A stretch of DNA of 64,000 bases, taken from Phenylobacterium deserti. GTDB lineage: Bacteria > Pseudomonadota > Alphaproteobacteria > Caulobacterales > Caulobacteraceae. Position numbers and translations under genes: made by a program. Where the stretch lies: positions 620,001-684,000 of the forward strand of contig NZ_QFYR01000001.1 of NCBI RefSeq assembly GCF_003254705.1, given 5' to 3'. How positions within the stretch are numbered: the first letter of the stretch is position 1; the number at the start of each line of letters is the position of its first letter. Of the stretch, positions 1 through 9,900 are shown piece by piece. The notes beneath the pieces were generated by a model. The model had not been told where the DNA came from. It saw nothing but the letters and a program-made list of their open reading frames with translations, and ran no database searches.

Positions 1-786
1 TTCACGCGCGACCTGAAGGTCGGCGCGGTGGTGCCGGTCACCATCGTCACCAACGCCTCGACCACCGACTCGGCCCCCGCCGTCGAGGCGCCGGTGGAGC
101 AGACGGCCCAAACGGAAACGCCGGTCCCGCAGGCGTCGTTGGAACCCGTCCCGGCGCCGCAGCCGGCGTCGCAACCGCCCGCGCCCGCGCCCACGCCGCC
201 GCCGACGCCTCGCCCGGTTCCGCAGCGGCCTGTGCCAACGCCCACCCCGACCCCGACCCCCACCCCCGCTCCCAAGGCGGCGCCGCAACCAAAAAAGGCG
301 GCAACACCTGCGCCGCCCGCCAAGGTCGCGCAGCCGAAGGCCGACAGCGGCCTCAACTTCGACGCCCTGCTGGCTTCGCTGGACAAAAGCTCCAAGTCCG
401 GCGGGGGACGCCCGTCCTCCGCGCCGAAGGGCGCGACGCGGCCGGCCACCGCGCCCGAAGCGCGCCCGAACCTCGGCTCGGGTCAATCGGCGGCGGCCGC
501 GGTCAGCGGCCTGGCCGAAGAGCTGCAGCGGCGCTGGAATCCCAACTGCGACGTCGAGGGCGCCCGCGACGTGCTGGTTCGCGTGACCTTCAAGATCGGA
601 CCCGGCGGCCAGGTCGCCGGCAACGTCGGCTCATCCATCACCCGCGGCCAGGGCGCCGTCGCCCAGGCCTCCGCCGACCGCGCCGTGCGCGCGGTCTACG
701 CCGCCTCTCCCTTCCGCAACCTGCCGCGCGAACTGTACGGCCAGTCGGTTGCGGTGAACTTCAACGCCCGCGAGGCCTGCTCGTGA
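1..786 (+). CDS. tolA: TolA, C-terminal part (gene begins before the window)
   Basis: The reading frame is open from the first base, so the N-terminal membrane anchor lies outside the window. What remains is a long Pro/Ala-rich spacer (roughly the first 100 residues) and a C-terminal globular domain of TonB/TolA type ending in a Cys-containing tail. TolA links the inner-membrane TolQR motor to TolB-Pal and helps constrict the outer membrane at division. The call rests mainly on context, because tolB, pal and cpoB follow directly. The stop overlaps the GTG start of tolB by 4 bases, which suggests translational coupling. The spacer itself is low complexity and not diagnostic. Confidence 0.85.
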   Translation, partial: FTRDLKVGAVVPVTIVTNASTTDSAPAVEAPVEQTAQTETPVPQASLEPVPAPQPASQPPAPAPTPPPTPRPVPQRPVPTPTPTPTPTPAPKAAPQPKKAATPAPPAKVAQPKADSGLNFDALLASLDKSSKSGGGRPSSAPKGATRPATAPEARPNLGSGQSAAAAVSGLAEELQRRWNPNCDVEGARDVLVRVTFKIGPGGQVAGNVGSSITRGQGAVAQASADRAVRAVYAASPFRNLPRELYGQSVAVNFNAREACS

Positions 787-2099
787 ATTCGATGCGCTTC
801 CTGAAGTCCTTCGCCTTCGCCCTGGTGGCCGGGGCCGCCGTGTTCGGCGGCTTGGCCGCGCCCGCCCCGGCGCACGCCCAGATCGAGGTCAACGTGAACC
901 GCGGGGACATCCAGCCCCTGCCGATCGCCGTGCCGGCCTTTGGCGGCGGCCAGGTGGGCGCCGATATCTCGCAGGTGATCGCCGCCAACCTCCAGCGTTC
1001 CGGCCTCTTCCGGCCGCTGGACCCCAACAGCTTCGTGGAACGCGACCTCAACGCGGCCATCCAGCCGGCCTTCCCCTCCTGGAAGCAGATCAACGCCCAG
1101 GCGTTGGTCAATGGCCAGGTGACGGTGCGCGACGGCCAGCTTGTGGTCGACTTCCGCCTGTGGGACGTGTTCGCCGAGCAGCAGCTGCTCGGCCTGCAGT
1201 TCACCTCCACGCCGGAGAACTGGCGCCGCGTGGCGCACAAGATCTCCGACCAGATCTATGAGCGGCTCACCGGCGAGAAGGGTTACTTCGACACCCGCGT
1301 GGTGTTCGTGGCGGAAGGCGGCGGCAGGGCCGCCCGCACCAAGCGCCTGGCGATCATGGACCAGGACGGCGCCAACCCGAGCTATCTCACCGACGGCTCC
1401 TACATCGTCATGACCCCGAGGTTCTCCTCCAACAGCCAGGAGATCACCTACATGGCGCTGCGGCCGGAAGGCTCGGCCATCTATCTGTTCAACCTGGAGA
1501 CCGGCCGGCGCGAAAGCCTGGGCAACTTCCAGGGCATGGTGTTCGCGCCGCGCTTCTCGCCGGACGGCAGCAAGGTGGCGTTCTCGGTGGAGCGCAGCGG
1601 TAACAGCGACATCTTCGTGATGGACCTGCGCAACCGGTCCACGGCGCGCCTGACCGCCGACCCGTCCATCGACACCTCGGCGTCCTTCTCGCCAGACGGC
1701 GCGCGGATCGTGTTCAACTCGGACCGCTCGGGCTCGCCGCAGCTCTATGTGATGGGCGCCGACGGCTCGGGGCCGCGCCGGATCTCCTTTGGCCAGGGCC
1801 GCTACACCACCCCGGTCTGGAGCCCCACCGGCGAATTCATCGCCTTCACCAAGCAGATCGGCGGCCAGTTCCACATCGGCGTGATGCGCCCGGACGGCTC
1901 CGACGAGCGGATCCTGACCTCCAGTTATCTGGACGAAGGCCCCACCTGGGCGCCCAACGGCCGCGTGCTGATGTTCTCGCGCGAAGGCCGCGGGTCCGGC
2001 GCCAAGCTCTGGAGCGTGGACGTCACCGGCCGGGTGCTGCAGCCCGTCCCCTACCCGGGCGGCGCCTCGGACCCCGCCTGGTCCCCCCTTCTGCAATAG
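783..2099 (+). CDS. tolB: Tol-Pal system periplasmic protein TolB
   Basis: 438 residues, normal for TolB. An N-terminal signal peptide ends near an AHA-Q site at about residue 34. It is followed by the TolB N-terminal domain and a series of beta-propeller repeats with the recurring SPDG and NSDRSG signatures (residues 210-430). TolB sits in the periplasm and binds Pal and TolA. The start used is the GTG that overlaps the tolA stop; an in-frame ATG nine bases later is equally possible and would not alter the mature protein. It belongs to the tol-pal operon with both neighbours. Confidence 0.95.
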   Translation: MNSMRFLKSFAFALVAGAAVFGGLAAPAPAHAQIEVNVNRGDIQPLPIAVPAFGGGQVGADISQVIAANLQRSGLFRPLDPNSFVERDLNAAIQPAFPSWKQINAQALVNGQVTVRDGQLVVDFRLWDVFAEQQLLGLQFTSTPENWRRVAHKISDQIYERLTGEKGYFDTRVVFVAEGGGRAARTKRLAIMDQDGANPSYLTDGSYIVMTPRFSSNSQEITYMALRPEGSAIYLFNLETGRRESLGNFQGMVFAPRFSPDGSKVAFSVERSGNSDIFVMDLRNRSTARLTADPSIDTSASFSPDGARIVFNSDRSGSPQLYVMGADGSGPRRISFGQGRYTTPVWSPTGEFIAFTKQIGGQFHIGVMRPDGSDERILTSSYLDEGPTWAPNGRVLMFSREGRGSGAKLWSVDVTGRVLQPVPYPGGASDPAWSPLLQ

Positions 2100-2161
2100 G
2101 GTTGCGCACCCCGCGCAGCCGTAAGACCTTCCACCCAACGAGAGACGGAGACGCAAACAAG

Positions 2162-2722
2162 ATGGCCACGAGCTTCACCGCACGGACCGCCCTGAACCTG
2201 GCCCTGGTGGCCGCCGCCGCGGCCTCGCTGAGCGCCTGCACCCGGCCGAAGCCGGCGTTCCAAACCCAGCCGCCCGCGCCGGCGCCGACCGCCCCCGCCC
2301 CGACCACTCCGGACACCGCCCCGCCGGCCGGTCCGGTGGGCTCGGCCACCGTTCCGGGCTCGCAGCAGGACTTCGTGGTCAACGTGGGCGACACCGTCCT
2401 GTTCGACTTCGACAGCTACTCCATCCGTGAAGACGCCCGCGGCATCCTGGCCGCTCAGGCCGGCTGGCTGCGGCAGTACCCCGCGGTGCGCGTGCGCATC
2501 GAAGGCAACACCGACGAGCTCGGCACCCGCGAGTACAACCTGGCTCTCGGCGCCCGCCGCGCCAACGCCGTCCGCGAGTTCCTGGTCAGCAACGGCATCG
2601 GCGGCGAGCGGATCACCACCATTTCCTACGGCAAGGAACGTCCGGTCGATCCGGGCACCGGCGACGAAGCCTACGCCCGCAACCGGAACGCCAAGACGGC
2701 CATCGTCAGCGGCGCGCGCTAA
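2162..2722 (+). CDS. pal: Peptidoglycan-associated lipoprotein Pal
   Basis: 186 residues. A lipoprotein signal ends with the lipobox LSAC (Cys at about residue 26). A Pro/Thr-rich linker follows, then an OmpA-family peptidoglycan-binding domain with the VLFDFDSY, EGNTDELGTREYN and RNRNAK signatures. Pal anchors the outer membrane to peptidoglycan and is the partner of TolB. The frame is open further upstream, but the ATG at 2162 is chosen because it places the signal sequence at the N-terminus and follows a purine-rich stretch. It lies 62 bases after tolB in the same operon. Confidence 0.95.
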   Translation: MATSFTARTALNLALVAAAAASLSACTRPKPAFQTQPPAPAPTAPAPTTPDTAPPAGPVGSATVPGSQQDFVVNVGDTVLFDFDSYSIREDARGILAAQAGWLRQYPAVRVRIEGNTDELGTREYNLALGARRANAVREFLVSNGIGGERITTISYGKERPVDPGTGDEAYARNRNAKTAIVSGAR

Positions 2723-2755
2723 ACGCGCGCCGTAAATCCGCCCTCCGGTCCGCTG

Positions 2756-3607
2756 ATGTACCGAGTCATGATGCTTCGACGTTTCGCTTCCTGCGCCACC
2801 GCGCTCGCCCTGGTCCTCGTGGCCGTTCCTGCCGCGTCGCAGACGCCGATGGACGATCCCTTGGACGCACGCGACGCCAAGCGCGTGGAGCGAATGGAGA
2901 AGGTCGTTCGTGAGCTTCGGTCCATCGTCTTCCAGCTGCGCGACACCGGCAGGCCCGTGGTCGTGCAGCCCGCGGACACGGAGGCGCGGATGGCGGAGCT
3001 TTCACAGCGGATCAGCGACCTCGAACAGTCGCTGACCCGCGTGAACGGCTCGCTTGAGACCACCACCCACGAGCTGGACCAGGCGCGCCGCGCCAACACC
3101 GGCCTCGAGGCCCAGGTGAAAGCGCTTAGCGACCGCCTAACCGCCCTGGAGCAGCAGGCGGCGGCCGCGCCGGCTGCGGCCGAGCCTTCGCAGGCCGAGG
3201 CCGCGCCCGCCGCGCCGCGCGCCAGCGCGTCCGAGGCTTTCACCGCCGCCCGGCAACTGATGCTGGCCGGCGACTACGACGCGGCGCAAGGCGCCTTCGC
3301 CGACTACGTCCAGGCCTATCCCGACACGCCGCGCACGCCGGAAGCCCGCTACTGGTGGGGCAAGACCCTGACGGTGCGCGGCGATCACGCCCAAGCGGCG
3401 ACGGCCTATATCGGCGCGGTTCGCGGTTGGCCGCAGACCAGCTGGGCGCCTGACGCGACGGTGGAACTGGCCCGCAGCCTCGTGGCCTTGAAGAAGACGC
3501 CCGAAGCCTGCCAGGCGCTGTCGGAGCTGTCCAAGCGCTATCCCAAGGCGCCCGCGTCGGTGACCAACCGGGCGGCCGCCACCCGCACCCAGGCCAAGTG
3601 CTCCTAG
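2756..3607 (+). CDS. cpoB: Cell division coordinator CpoB (YbgF), tol-pal operon
   Basis: 283 residues. A signal peptide ends near AAS-QT (about residue 29), then comes a coiled-coil segment of about 90 residues rich in Glu, Arg and Leu heptads (trimerisation region). An Ala/Pro linker leads to C-terminal TPR repeats from about residue 160 (FTAARQLMLAGDYDAAQ, YPDTPRTPEARYW). This is the standard YbgF/CpoB layout, and the protein coordinates peptidoglycan synthesis with outer-membrane constriction through TolA. It is the last tol-pal gene, and its 3' end overlaps the tilS start by 10 bases. Confidence 0.9.
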   Translation: MYRVMMLRRFASCATALALVLVAVPAASQTPMDDPLDARDAKRVERMEKVVRELRSIVFQLRDTGRPVVVQPADTEARMAELSQRISDLEQSLTRVNGSLETTTHELDQARRANTGLEAQVKALSDRLTALEQQAAAAPAAAEPSQAEAAPAAPRASASEAFTAARQLMLAGDYDAAQGAFADYVQAYPDTPRTPEARYWWGKTLTVRGDHAQAATAYIGAVRGWPQTSWAPDATVELARSLVALKKTPEACQALSELSKRYPKAPASVTNRAAATRTQAKCS

Positions 3608-4863
3608 AGGCAGGCGCCGACGCCTCCGTCGCCGCCCGCATCGGCGGCGTTCTCGACCGACGCCTCGACGCCGACAGCCGCCGTCCGCTGGCCGTCGCCT
3701 TTTCCGGCGGCGGCGACTCCCTGGCCCTGTTGCTGGCGGCGCACGCATGGACACAGGCCGCCGACCGCCGGCTTCTCGTCCTGACCGTCGACCATCGTCT
3801 GCGCCCGGAAAGCGCGGCGTGGACCAAGTCCTGCGAGGCGGCAGCCCAGCGGCTCGGCGCCGCCTTTCGCGCCCTGCCCTGGCTCGACCCCAAGCCCGCA
3901 ACAGGCCTGCCCGCCGCCGCCCGCGAGGCGCGCCACCGCCTGCTGGCCGACGCGGCGCGGGAAGCCGGCGCGGCCGTGATCCTCATGGGCCACACCGCCG
4001 ACGACCGGCTGGAGGCCGAAGCCATGCGGGCGCAGGGCTCCACCACGCCGGACCCGCGGGAGTGGTCGCCCTCCCCGGTGTGGCCGCAGGGACGCGGGCT
4101 GTTCGTGCTGCGCCCAATGCTGGACCTGCGGCGCAGCGCCCTGCGCACCTGGCTGCAGGAGCGCGGCGAAAGCTGGATCGACGATCCCGCCAACCAGGAC
4201 CTCCGCTTCGCCCGCAGCCGCGCCCGCTTAGCCGTCCACGATGAGGACGTGGCGCCCGCCCCGCAGGCCGCCGACCTGCCGTTGGCCAGCGAGGTGCGCG
4301 AAGCCTGGCCCGGCGTCCTGGCCTTGCCGCGAGAAGCGCTGCGCTCGGCCCGGCCGGACCAGGGCCGCCGGCTGCTCGCCCTTATGGCCGTGTGCGCCGG
4401 CGGCGGCGCGCGCACGCCCGCCTCGGCCAGCATCGAGCGCGCCCACCGCGCCTTCTGCAGCCAGGCCGAAGCCACCCTGGCTTTGGCCGGCGCGCGACTG
4501 GAAGCCGACGCAGCCGAGATCCGCGCCCTGCGAGAAGCCGGCGAGAGCGCGCGGGGCGGCCTGGCTCCCGTCCGCCCGGAGCCCGGCGAGATCACCGTCT
4601 GGGACGGACGGTTCGAGGTCGAGGCCCTGCGTCCCGGCCTGGAGGTGCGCGCCCTATCCGGGCGCATAGCCAGCCTGCCGCCCGATCAGCGCGAGGCGCT
4701 CTACCGGCTGCCGATCCACGCGCGGCCTGCCCTGCCGGCCGTGATCGACACCCAGGGCAAGATCGGCTGCGCCCTGCTGGAAGGCGCCAAGCTGACCGTC
4801 CGCTCGCTGGTGCTAGCGCGCTTTCGGGCTGCGGCCGGTCTGGTGGATCGCGAGCCGCTCTAG
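3598..4863 (+). CDS. tilS: tRNA(Ile)-lysidine synthase TilS
   Basis: 421 residues. The N-terminal PP-loop ATPase motif SGGGDS is at residues 36-41, and GHTADDRLE and SWIDDPANQD, typical of TilS, follow. The enzyme converts C34 of the CAU anticodon of tRNA-Ile to lysidine using ATP and lysine, so that AUA is read as Ile; it acts in the cytoplasm. The GTG start inside the end of cpoB gives the usual spacing to the PP-loop. tilS after the tol-pal operon is a familiar alphaproteobacterial order, but the ftsH gene that often follows is absent here. The gene converges tail to tail with the next one. Confidence 0.92.
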   Translation: MLLEAGADASVAARIGGVLDRRLDADSRRPLAVAFSGGGDSLALLLAAHAWTQAADRRLLVLTVDHRLRPESAAWTKSCEAAAQRLGAAFRALPWLDPKPATGLPAAAREARHRLLADAAREAGAAVILMGHTADDRLEAEAMRAQGSTTPDPREWSPSPVWPQGRGLFVLRPMLDLRRSALRTWLQERGESWIDDPANQDLRFARSRARLAVHDEDVAPAPQAADLPLASEVREAWPGVLALPREALRSARPDQGRRLLALMAVCAGGGARTPASASIERAHRAFCSQAEATLALAGARLEADAAEIRALREAGESARGGLAPVRPEPGEITVWDGRFEVEALRPGLEVRALSGRIASLPPDQREALYRLPIHARPALPAVIDTQGKIGCALLEGAKLTVRSLVLARFRAAAGLVDREPL

Positions 4864-5732
4864 CGCCCGCGCACGCTCAGCACATGCTCCACGCCGCGCA
4901 CCACCGGGTCGGCGAACCGACGACCCAGCAGGCTGGCGTGGTGGGCGCCCGCCACATGCTCCACATAACCATTGCGCGACGCGAGCGCCGGCACCGCCTG
5001 GATCGCCTTCAGCCAGGCGGCGCTCTTCTCCGCCCCCGCCGTGACCACCGCCACCGGCAGATCCATCGGCAGTTCCGCCTCACCCGCCATCAGCGCCGTC
5101 TCGGGCCAGAGGGAGACCTCGTCGGCGGCGGCGCACGCGTGGCCATGGGAGCCGTAGATCCGCCGCTTCTCCAGCGCCGCGTCGCCCGTCAGACCGATCA
5201 GGTTGCCAGTAAGCAAAGCCACGGGACGCATCATTCCGAACCGTGCGCCCTTTGACACCCATCGCATGGCCCGTCCGTAGGCGCGCACGGCGCCCAGGCC
5301 CGCGGAGGAGCGGGTGATGTCCGGCGTCACCGCATCCACCAGCACCAGGCCGAGAGCCTGCTCAGGATGGGTCAGGGCGAACAGGCGCACCATCAGGCCG
5401 CCCATAGAGTGTCCGACCAGCACGACAGGCTCACGCTCGCCGAGGGTCTGGAGCAAAGCGGAGGCGTCGGCGACAATCGCGCGTCCATCCCTGGGCGAAG
5501 GTCCCGGATCGGAGTGCCCGAGGCCCGCGCGGTCATAGGCGATGGATCTCAGCCCCTTGGCGGCCAGCCGGCTCTGCACCTCGGCCCAGTCGGCTGCGCA
5601 GCCGAAGGCCCCGTGCTCGAGAAGGATGGTCGGCCGCTCGCTGCGGGGGCCGGAAATCACGACGCGCAGCTTGCGGCCACCCACGTCGATCGCATCGCCG
5701 CGGTGCGCGGCGCACTGATACTGAGACATCAA
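4860..5732 (-). CDS. Alpha/beta hydrolase
   Basis: 290 residues of an alpha/beta-hydrolase fold protein. The nucleophile elbow GHSMGG has its Ser at about residue 109. The oxyanion region is LEHGAFG, followed by the typical YDRAGLGHSD loop, and a late His in the AGAHHASL segment probably completes the triad. No signal peptide is visible, so the protein is probably cytoplasmic. The substrate cannot be told from sequence; esterases, lactonases and dehalogenase relatives all share these motifs. Its stop overlaps the tilS stop on the opposite strand by a few bases. Confidence 0.85.
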   Translation of the reverse strand: MMSQYQCAAHRGDAIDVGGRKLRVVISGPRSERPTILLEHGAFGCAADWAEVQSRLAAKGLRSIAYDRAGLGHSDPGPSPRDGRAIVADASALLQTLGEREPVVLVGHSMGGLMVRLFALTHPEQALGLVLVDAVTPDITRSSAGLGAVRAYGRAMRWVSKGARFGMMRPVALLTGNLIGLTGDAALEKRRIYGSHGHACAAADEVSLWPETALMAGEAELPMDLPVAVVTAGAEKSAAWLKAIQAVPALASRNGYVEHVAGAHHASLLGRRFADPVVRGVEHVLSVRGR

Positions 5733-5782
5733 CTCTGAAACGCGTCAGCGCGCCTTTTGGCGGGCGCGCGGGAAAGAAGATC

Positions 5783-6748
5783 CTAGAAGTTCAGCTGACT
5801 GTGCACCCGCCCGTCGGCCGGCTCAACGCTGCCGGCGTCCTTGGCGGCGTCAGCCGCGGTGGCAGGCGCTTCAGCGCCGGGGATGTCGACAGTGGTCTGG
5901 GAGATCGGCGTCAGCTTTCCGGCCCTGGCCAGCTTGGCGGTCTTCAGGGCTTCGGCCTTGGCGAGCTTTTCTTCCAGCTCGGCCTGCCGCTTGGCCTCCA
6001 TAAGCTCCTGCTTGCTCTTGGGGATCATGGAGACGTAGGCGACCCGCACCCGACGCGGCACCCGCAGGGCTTCGCGCAGGGGCAGGTCCTCGGCGGCGGC
6101 GAAGCTGCGGCCAAGGAACAGCTCCGGGTTCAGCGGCCGGTCCTTGCGATCCCGCACTTCGAAATGCAGGTGCGCGCCGGTGGAGGTGCCGGTGGAGCCG
6201 ATCTTGCCGACCGGCTGGCCGGCTTTGACCGCATCCCCCGTCTTCAGGTCTGGGAGAAACGCGCCCATGTGGCCGTAAAGCGTGGTCAGCCCCTCGGCAT
6301 GGGTGATTTCCACGAAACGGCCGTAGCCGCCCTCCTGGCCGATGCGTGTAACCACGCCGTCGGCGGCCGCACGGATAGGCTCGCCGGCCGGCGCCTGGAT
6401 GTCGACACCGGCGTGGAGGCGGCCGGCTTCTTCCCAGGGCAGCTGCCGCAAGCCGAAAGGCGAGCCGACTTCGTAACCGGGCAGCGGGTCGGAGAAGGCG
6501 ATCAGAGCCGCCGGCGCAGCCGGCTGAGCCGGCGCCTGGGCCGGCAGGAAACGTTGGAAGCTGGCCGCGGGCGGCGGCGCTTCGATATCGGGCAACGCGG
6601 CATGCGCCACCGTGATCAGGCCAAGAGCCAGACCGCCGCCAACGATGGCGTCGATCGCCCAGTGCCGAACGCGGCCCTCGGGCCCGAAAGTTGCGTCAGT
6701 CAAGGCCGAACGCCTCCCAGTACTGCCCCGCCCGCGCAAAGGCCCCAT
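5783..6748 (-). CDS. M23 family metallopeptidase (LytM-type murein endopeptidase)
   Basis: 321 residues in the longest form. One membrane-spanning or signal segment lies at residues 33-50. The peptidase M23 domain follows (about 110-205), with zinc ligands in HAGVD (His112, Asp116) and the catalytic HLH (His193-His195). A C-terminal Glu/Lys/Ala-rich helix (about 235-275) looks like a coiled coil. M23 enzymes cleave peptidoglycan cross-links, often at division, or activate amidases when degenerate; here the metal ligands are intact. The start is uncertain, because a TTG nearer the membrane segment is also possible. A perfect CtrA-type box lies just upstream, which suggests cell-cycle control. 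Confidence 0.88.
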   Translation of the reverse strand: MGPLRGRGSTGRRSALTDATFGPEGRVRHWAIDAIVGGGLALGLITVAHAALPDIEAPPPAASFQRFLPAQAPAQPAAPAALIAFSDPLPGYEVGSPFGLRQLPWEEAGRLHAGVDIQAPAGEPIRAAADGVVTRIGQEGGYGRFVEITHAEGLTTLYGHMGAFLPDLKTGDAVKAGQPVGKIGSTGTSTGAHLHFEVRDRKDRPLNPELFLGRSFAAAEDLPLREALRVPRRVRVAYVSMIPKSKQELMEAKRQAELEEKLAKAEALKTAKLARAGKLTPISQTTVDIPGAEAPATAADAAKDAGSVEPADGRVHSQLNF

Positions 6749-6782
6749 GGGTCCGGCGAGCCGGACGGGCAGGTCCCTTCGG

Positions 6783-6798
6783 TTAAGGCATGGTTAAC
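6783..6798 (-). promoter_or_regulatory. Candidate CtrA-binding site upstream of the M23 peptidase
   Basis: The stretch reads TTAA-N7-TTAAC, a full match to the consensus binding box of CtrA, the Caulobacter cell-cycle master regulator. It ends about 35 bases before the start of the M23 peptidase gene, a position where CtrA commonly overlaps the -35 region. The match is seen directly; binding and its direction are inferred. Confidence 0.65.
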
Positions 6799-6900
6799 TG
6801 GTAGCGCACTTAGGCGAAAATCAGGCGAGGCGCACGTGTTTATTCTGCGCGCCCCGCCCGTGCGGAAACCGCCTTATCAAATGCTCCGAAGCTGTACTTG

Positions 6901-6918
6901 CCGAAGCTTTCGCTTCGG
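6901..6918 (-). terminator. Hairpin downstream of the autotransporter gene
   Basis: A perfect 7-bp stem (CCGAAGC / GCTTCGG) is closed by a GAAA tetraloop when read on the minus strand, 17 bases after the autotransporter stop codon. There is no T-run after it, so it may be a weak terminator or an mRNA 3'-end stabiliser rather than a classic intrinsic terminator. Next to it is a separate 12-bp palindrome, GAACTCGAGTTC. Confidence 0.45.
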
Positions 6919-6935
6919 AACTCGAGTTCTTCTAC

Positions 6936-9900
6936 TTAGAACAGGAAGCGGACAGCAGCCCGAAGATCGTATTCGGTGTAGCCGTCGCCGAAGACGCCGC
7001 CGGCATCCACAGCATAGACCACTTGCGCGCCTTCCCCCTTGAAGCCGAAGCGCGCAACCGCCCCTTCCCCGGCCACATCCTCGGGATCGAGGGTGAACGC
7101 CTGGCCGCCGGCGAAGCGCGCGGTCGTAGCCCCCGGATCGCCTGACAGCTTGGCCCGCCAGCCGAGCTTCAGCTCCGGACCCCAGGTGAACTCGTTTCCA
7201 AAGCGAGCGCCCAGCGCCAGCAGCGCCTCTCCGGTCAGCAGGTCGCCCTTGCGCTCGTCCACGGCGAGGTCATAGCCCGCGCCGCCGCCGGTCTCCTGGT
7301 AGGCGTCTTCGTCCAGGCGCAGGTAGTTCACCGACAGCTCCGGACGCGCATAGACGCGCCCAAGGGACGCCTCGTAGGCCAGGCCCGCGTGCAGGTCGGC
7401 CAGCCAGCCGGTCCAGTCCGCGTTGGCGCTGGCGTTGGCCAGGTCGGAGGAGACCTTTCGCTCGCTCTTCAGCTTCACATAGCCCAAGCCGGCGCGGGCG
7501 TTGGCGGTCAGGCCGCCCCAGGTCGCCCGCCAGTAAACCCCGCCTTCCGCGAAGTTCATGGTGACGCGTTCGCCGGGCGCCGCGCCCACGTCGTTGTAGT
7601 CGGTGGTCACCAGGCTGCCGGTCAGGCCGATCGCGTTGAACTGGCCCACGGCCTCGGCGCCCACCGCCAGGCCGAAGCCCTGGGATTCGAAGCCTTGCGC
7701 CTGGTCGCGATCCTGCTCGATGCGGAACAGGATCTCCTGCGCCCACACTGCGCCGCCGAATTCGGTGCTGCGCGCGATCGGCTGGGCGACCGCCTGGGAG
7801 ATGGCCGAGGAGATCGCATTGGCCGAGGCCAGCGCCCCGCCGGAGTGGTCCGGCAGCAGCTGGTCATAAACGCCTTGGAACCCTGCCTGGGTGGTCTGGG
7901 CGAGAATGGCGTCTTCCAGGGCCGCGTTGTCGTCCAGAGCCTGGAACACGGCCGAATAGGCCTGCGCGCCGGACCGGTTCAGGCCCAGTTCCGCCGCCGT
8001 CTTAGGCCGCAGGTCCAGGGTCAGGCTGTTGTTCTGCGCCTTCAGCGTGCCGGCGTAGAGGTACGGCGCGCCGGCGAGACTGACGTCGGCCGCCGATTGC
8101 AGGGTCCCGGCGCGGATGATCTCGAAGGAGCGGGTTTCCTTGAGCAGGGAGGTGAGGTTCACCGCCACCTTGGAGCCGCTGGCCAGGCTGGCCGCACCCG
8201 ACACGTTCAGCTGGGTGCTGGCGTTCTGGGAGGGATCCACCGACACGGCGAGCACACCCTTGGAGCCGAGGCTGAGGCTGCTCATCTGAACCGCCGAGAC
8301 GCCGCCGACCGCCAGCGATCCGTTGCGAACGTCAACGCTGAGCTGTCCGTCGCTGTCGCTGATCCGGCCGGCTACCGCCGCCGCGCCGTCGACGATGAGG
8401 ACGTCGGCGCCGTCGCCGAACGTCATGTCCCCCACCAGCGCGCCACCCAGCACCTCCAGGCGGTCCGCCCCTCGCCCCAACGCCACCCGGCCGCTGATGG
8501 CCGGCGCCGCCGCGCCGGTCACCGTCGAAGCCGTCTGGCGAACCGTGACGCCGGTCGTGTTGGCGGAAAGGTCCAGGGCGACCATGTCCCCGACCGCCGT
8601 TGTTCCGGCCTTGGCCGCACTGGCGGCGCGGATCACGCCCGTGTTCTCCACCAAGGTGAGCGAGCCCGACGCATCCACCACGGCCGCGGCGCGCTGCGCC
8701 CCTTCGGTGGCCGCCTCGATCACCCCCGAGTTGCGCAGCGCGGGGACTACGGAACCCGCGTTGATCTGCAGCGCCGTCGCACCGCCTGAGGAGGCGTCGC
8801 CGCCATAGGCCACCGCCCGGATGCTGCCGCCTCGGTTGTTGATCCCGCCCACCACGGTCGTGGGGCCGCCGACCGCCTGACCAATGCGGATTGCGGTGGC
8901 GGACAGGCCGTCGTTGACGCCGTTGGCGACCACCGTCCCGCGGCTCACCAGACCATAGGCGTTTTCACCCGTTCCGACCGCGCCGATGGTGGAGCCGCCG
9001 ATGCCGCCAAGCTCCAGGGCCGGGCTGGAGCCGTAGGAGCTGATCGCCGCCGAGCCTTCGCTGGCGTCGGCGATGCCGTCGTCGTCCTCGTCCGTGTCGT
9101 TCGGATCCGCGTCCGCCGGGCGCACGTCCAGCAGCACGCCTCGGCCCACGTCGCCGCTGATCCGAACCGCGGGACCCGCGATCTTGAGGTCGTCCGCGTC
9201 GTACTTGGCTCGCACCGCGTCGGTCGCCCGGTCCGTGGTCCGGAACCCTGTGGCGGTGATAACGCTCTGCAGCTGCACCGTTCCGCCGACGTCCTGGAGC
9301 GAGACGGCGCGAGCGCCCTCGCCGGTCACCGCCACGCCGCCCAGGATGCGGACGTCGCCGGTGACATCGCCGGCCACGATGCCGCTCGAACGGTCGCCGA
9401 TCACCTGCACCGTCCCAGCGCTCACCAGGTTGCCGGTCAGGGTAGGATCGATGCGGATGCCGGCGGAGTCGTTGCCTTCGATCTGGATCGAGCCGCCGGC
9501 CTCGTTGCGCACATCGCCGGTGAAGGTCGCTGGCCCTTCGACGCGAATGCCCCATCGCGAGGAGCCCTGGGCGAACGGGCCGTCGAAGTCGCCGTCCTTG
9601 TCGGCGTCCTCGGGCGTGAAGTCCTCCAGCAGGCTGATAGCCCCGGCGTTCACCACCGAGCCGGAGCGACCGGTCTCCACCAGCACGCCCGTGGCGTTGC
9701 TGACGTTGTTGAAGCTGATGGTCCCGTTATTCCGGACCGCGTGGTTCGAGTTGACCGTGACCGCAGCCCCGGACGCCGTCGGGCGGATCGACCCGGCGGC
9801 CTCGATGGTGATCGCATCGGGCTGGCCGTTGGCCGCCGTGGCCGTGCTCACCGGCGCCGTCAGGGCCGTGGTGATCTTGGTTTCGGCTTGGGCCGACACT

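Noticed and set aside
696..2156. Open frame of 486 codons antisense to tolB
   Set aside because: Arg/Ala/Gly-rich shadow with no domain; tolB is unambiguous on the other strand.
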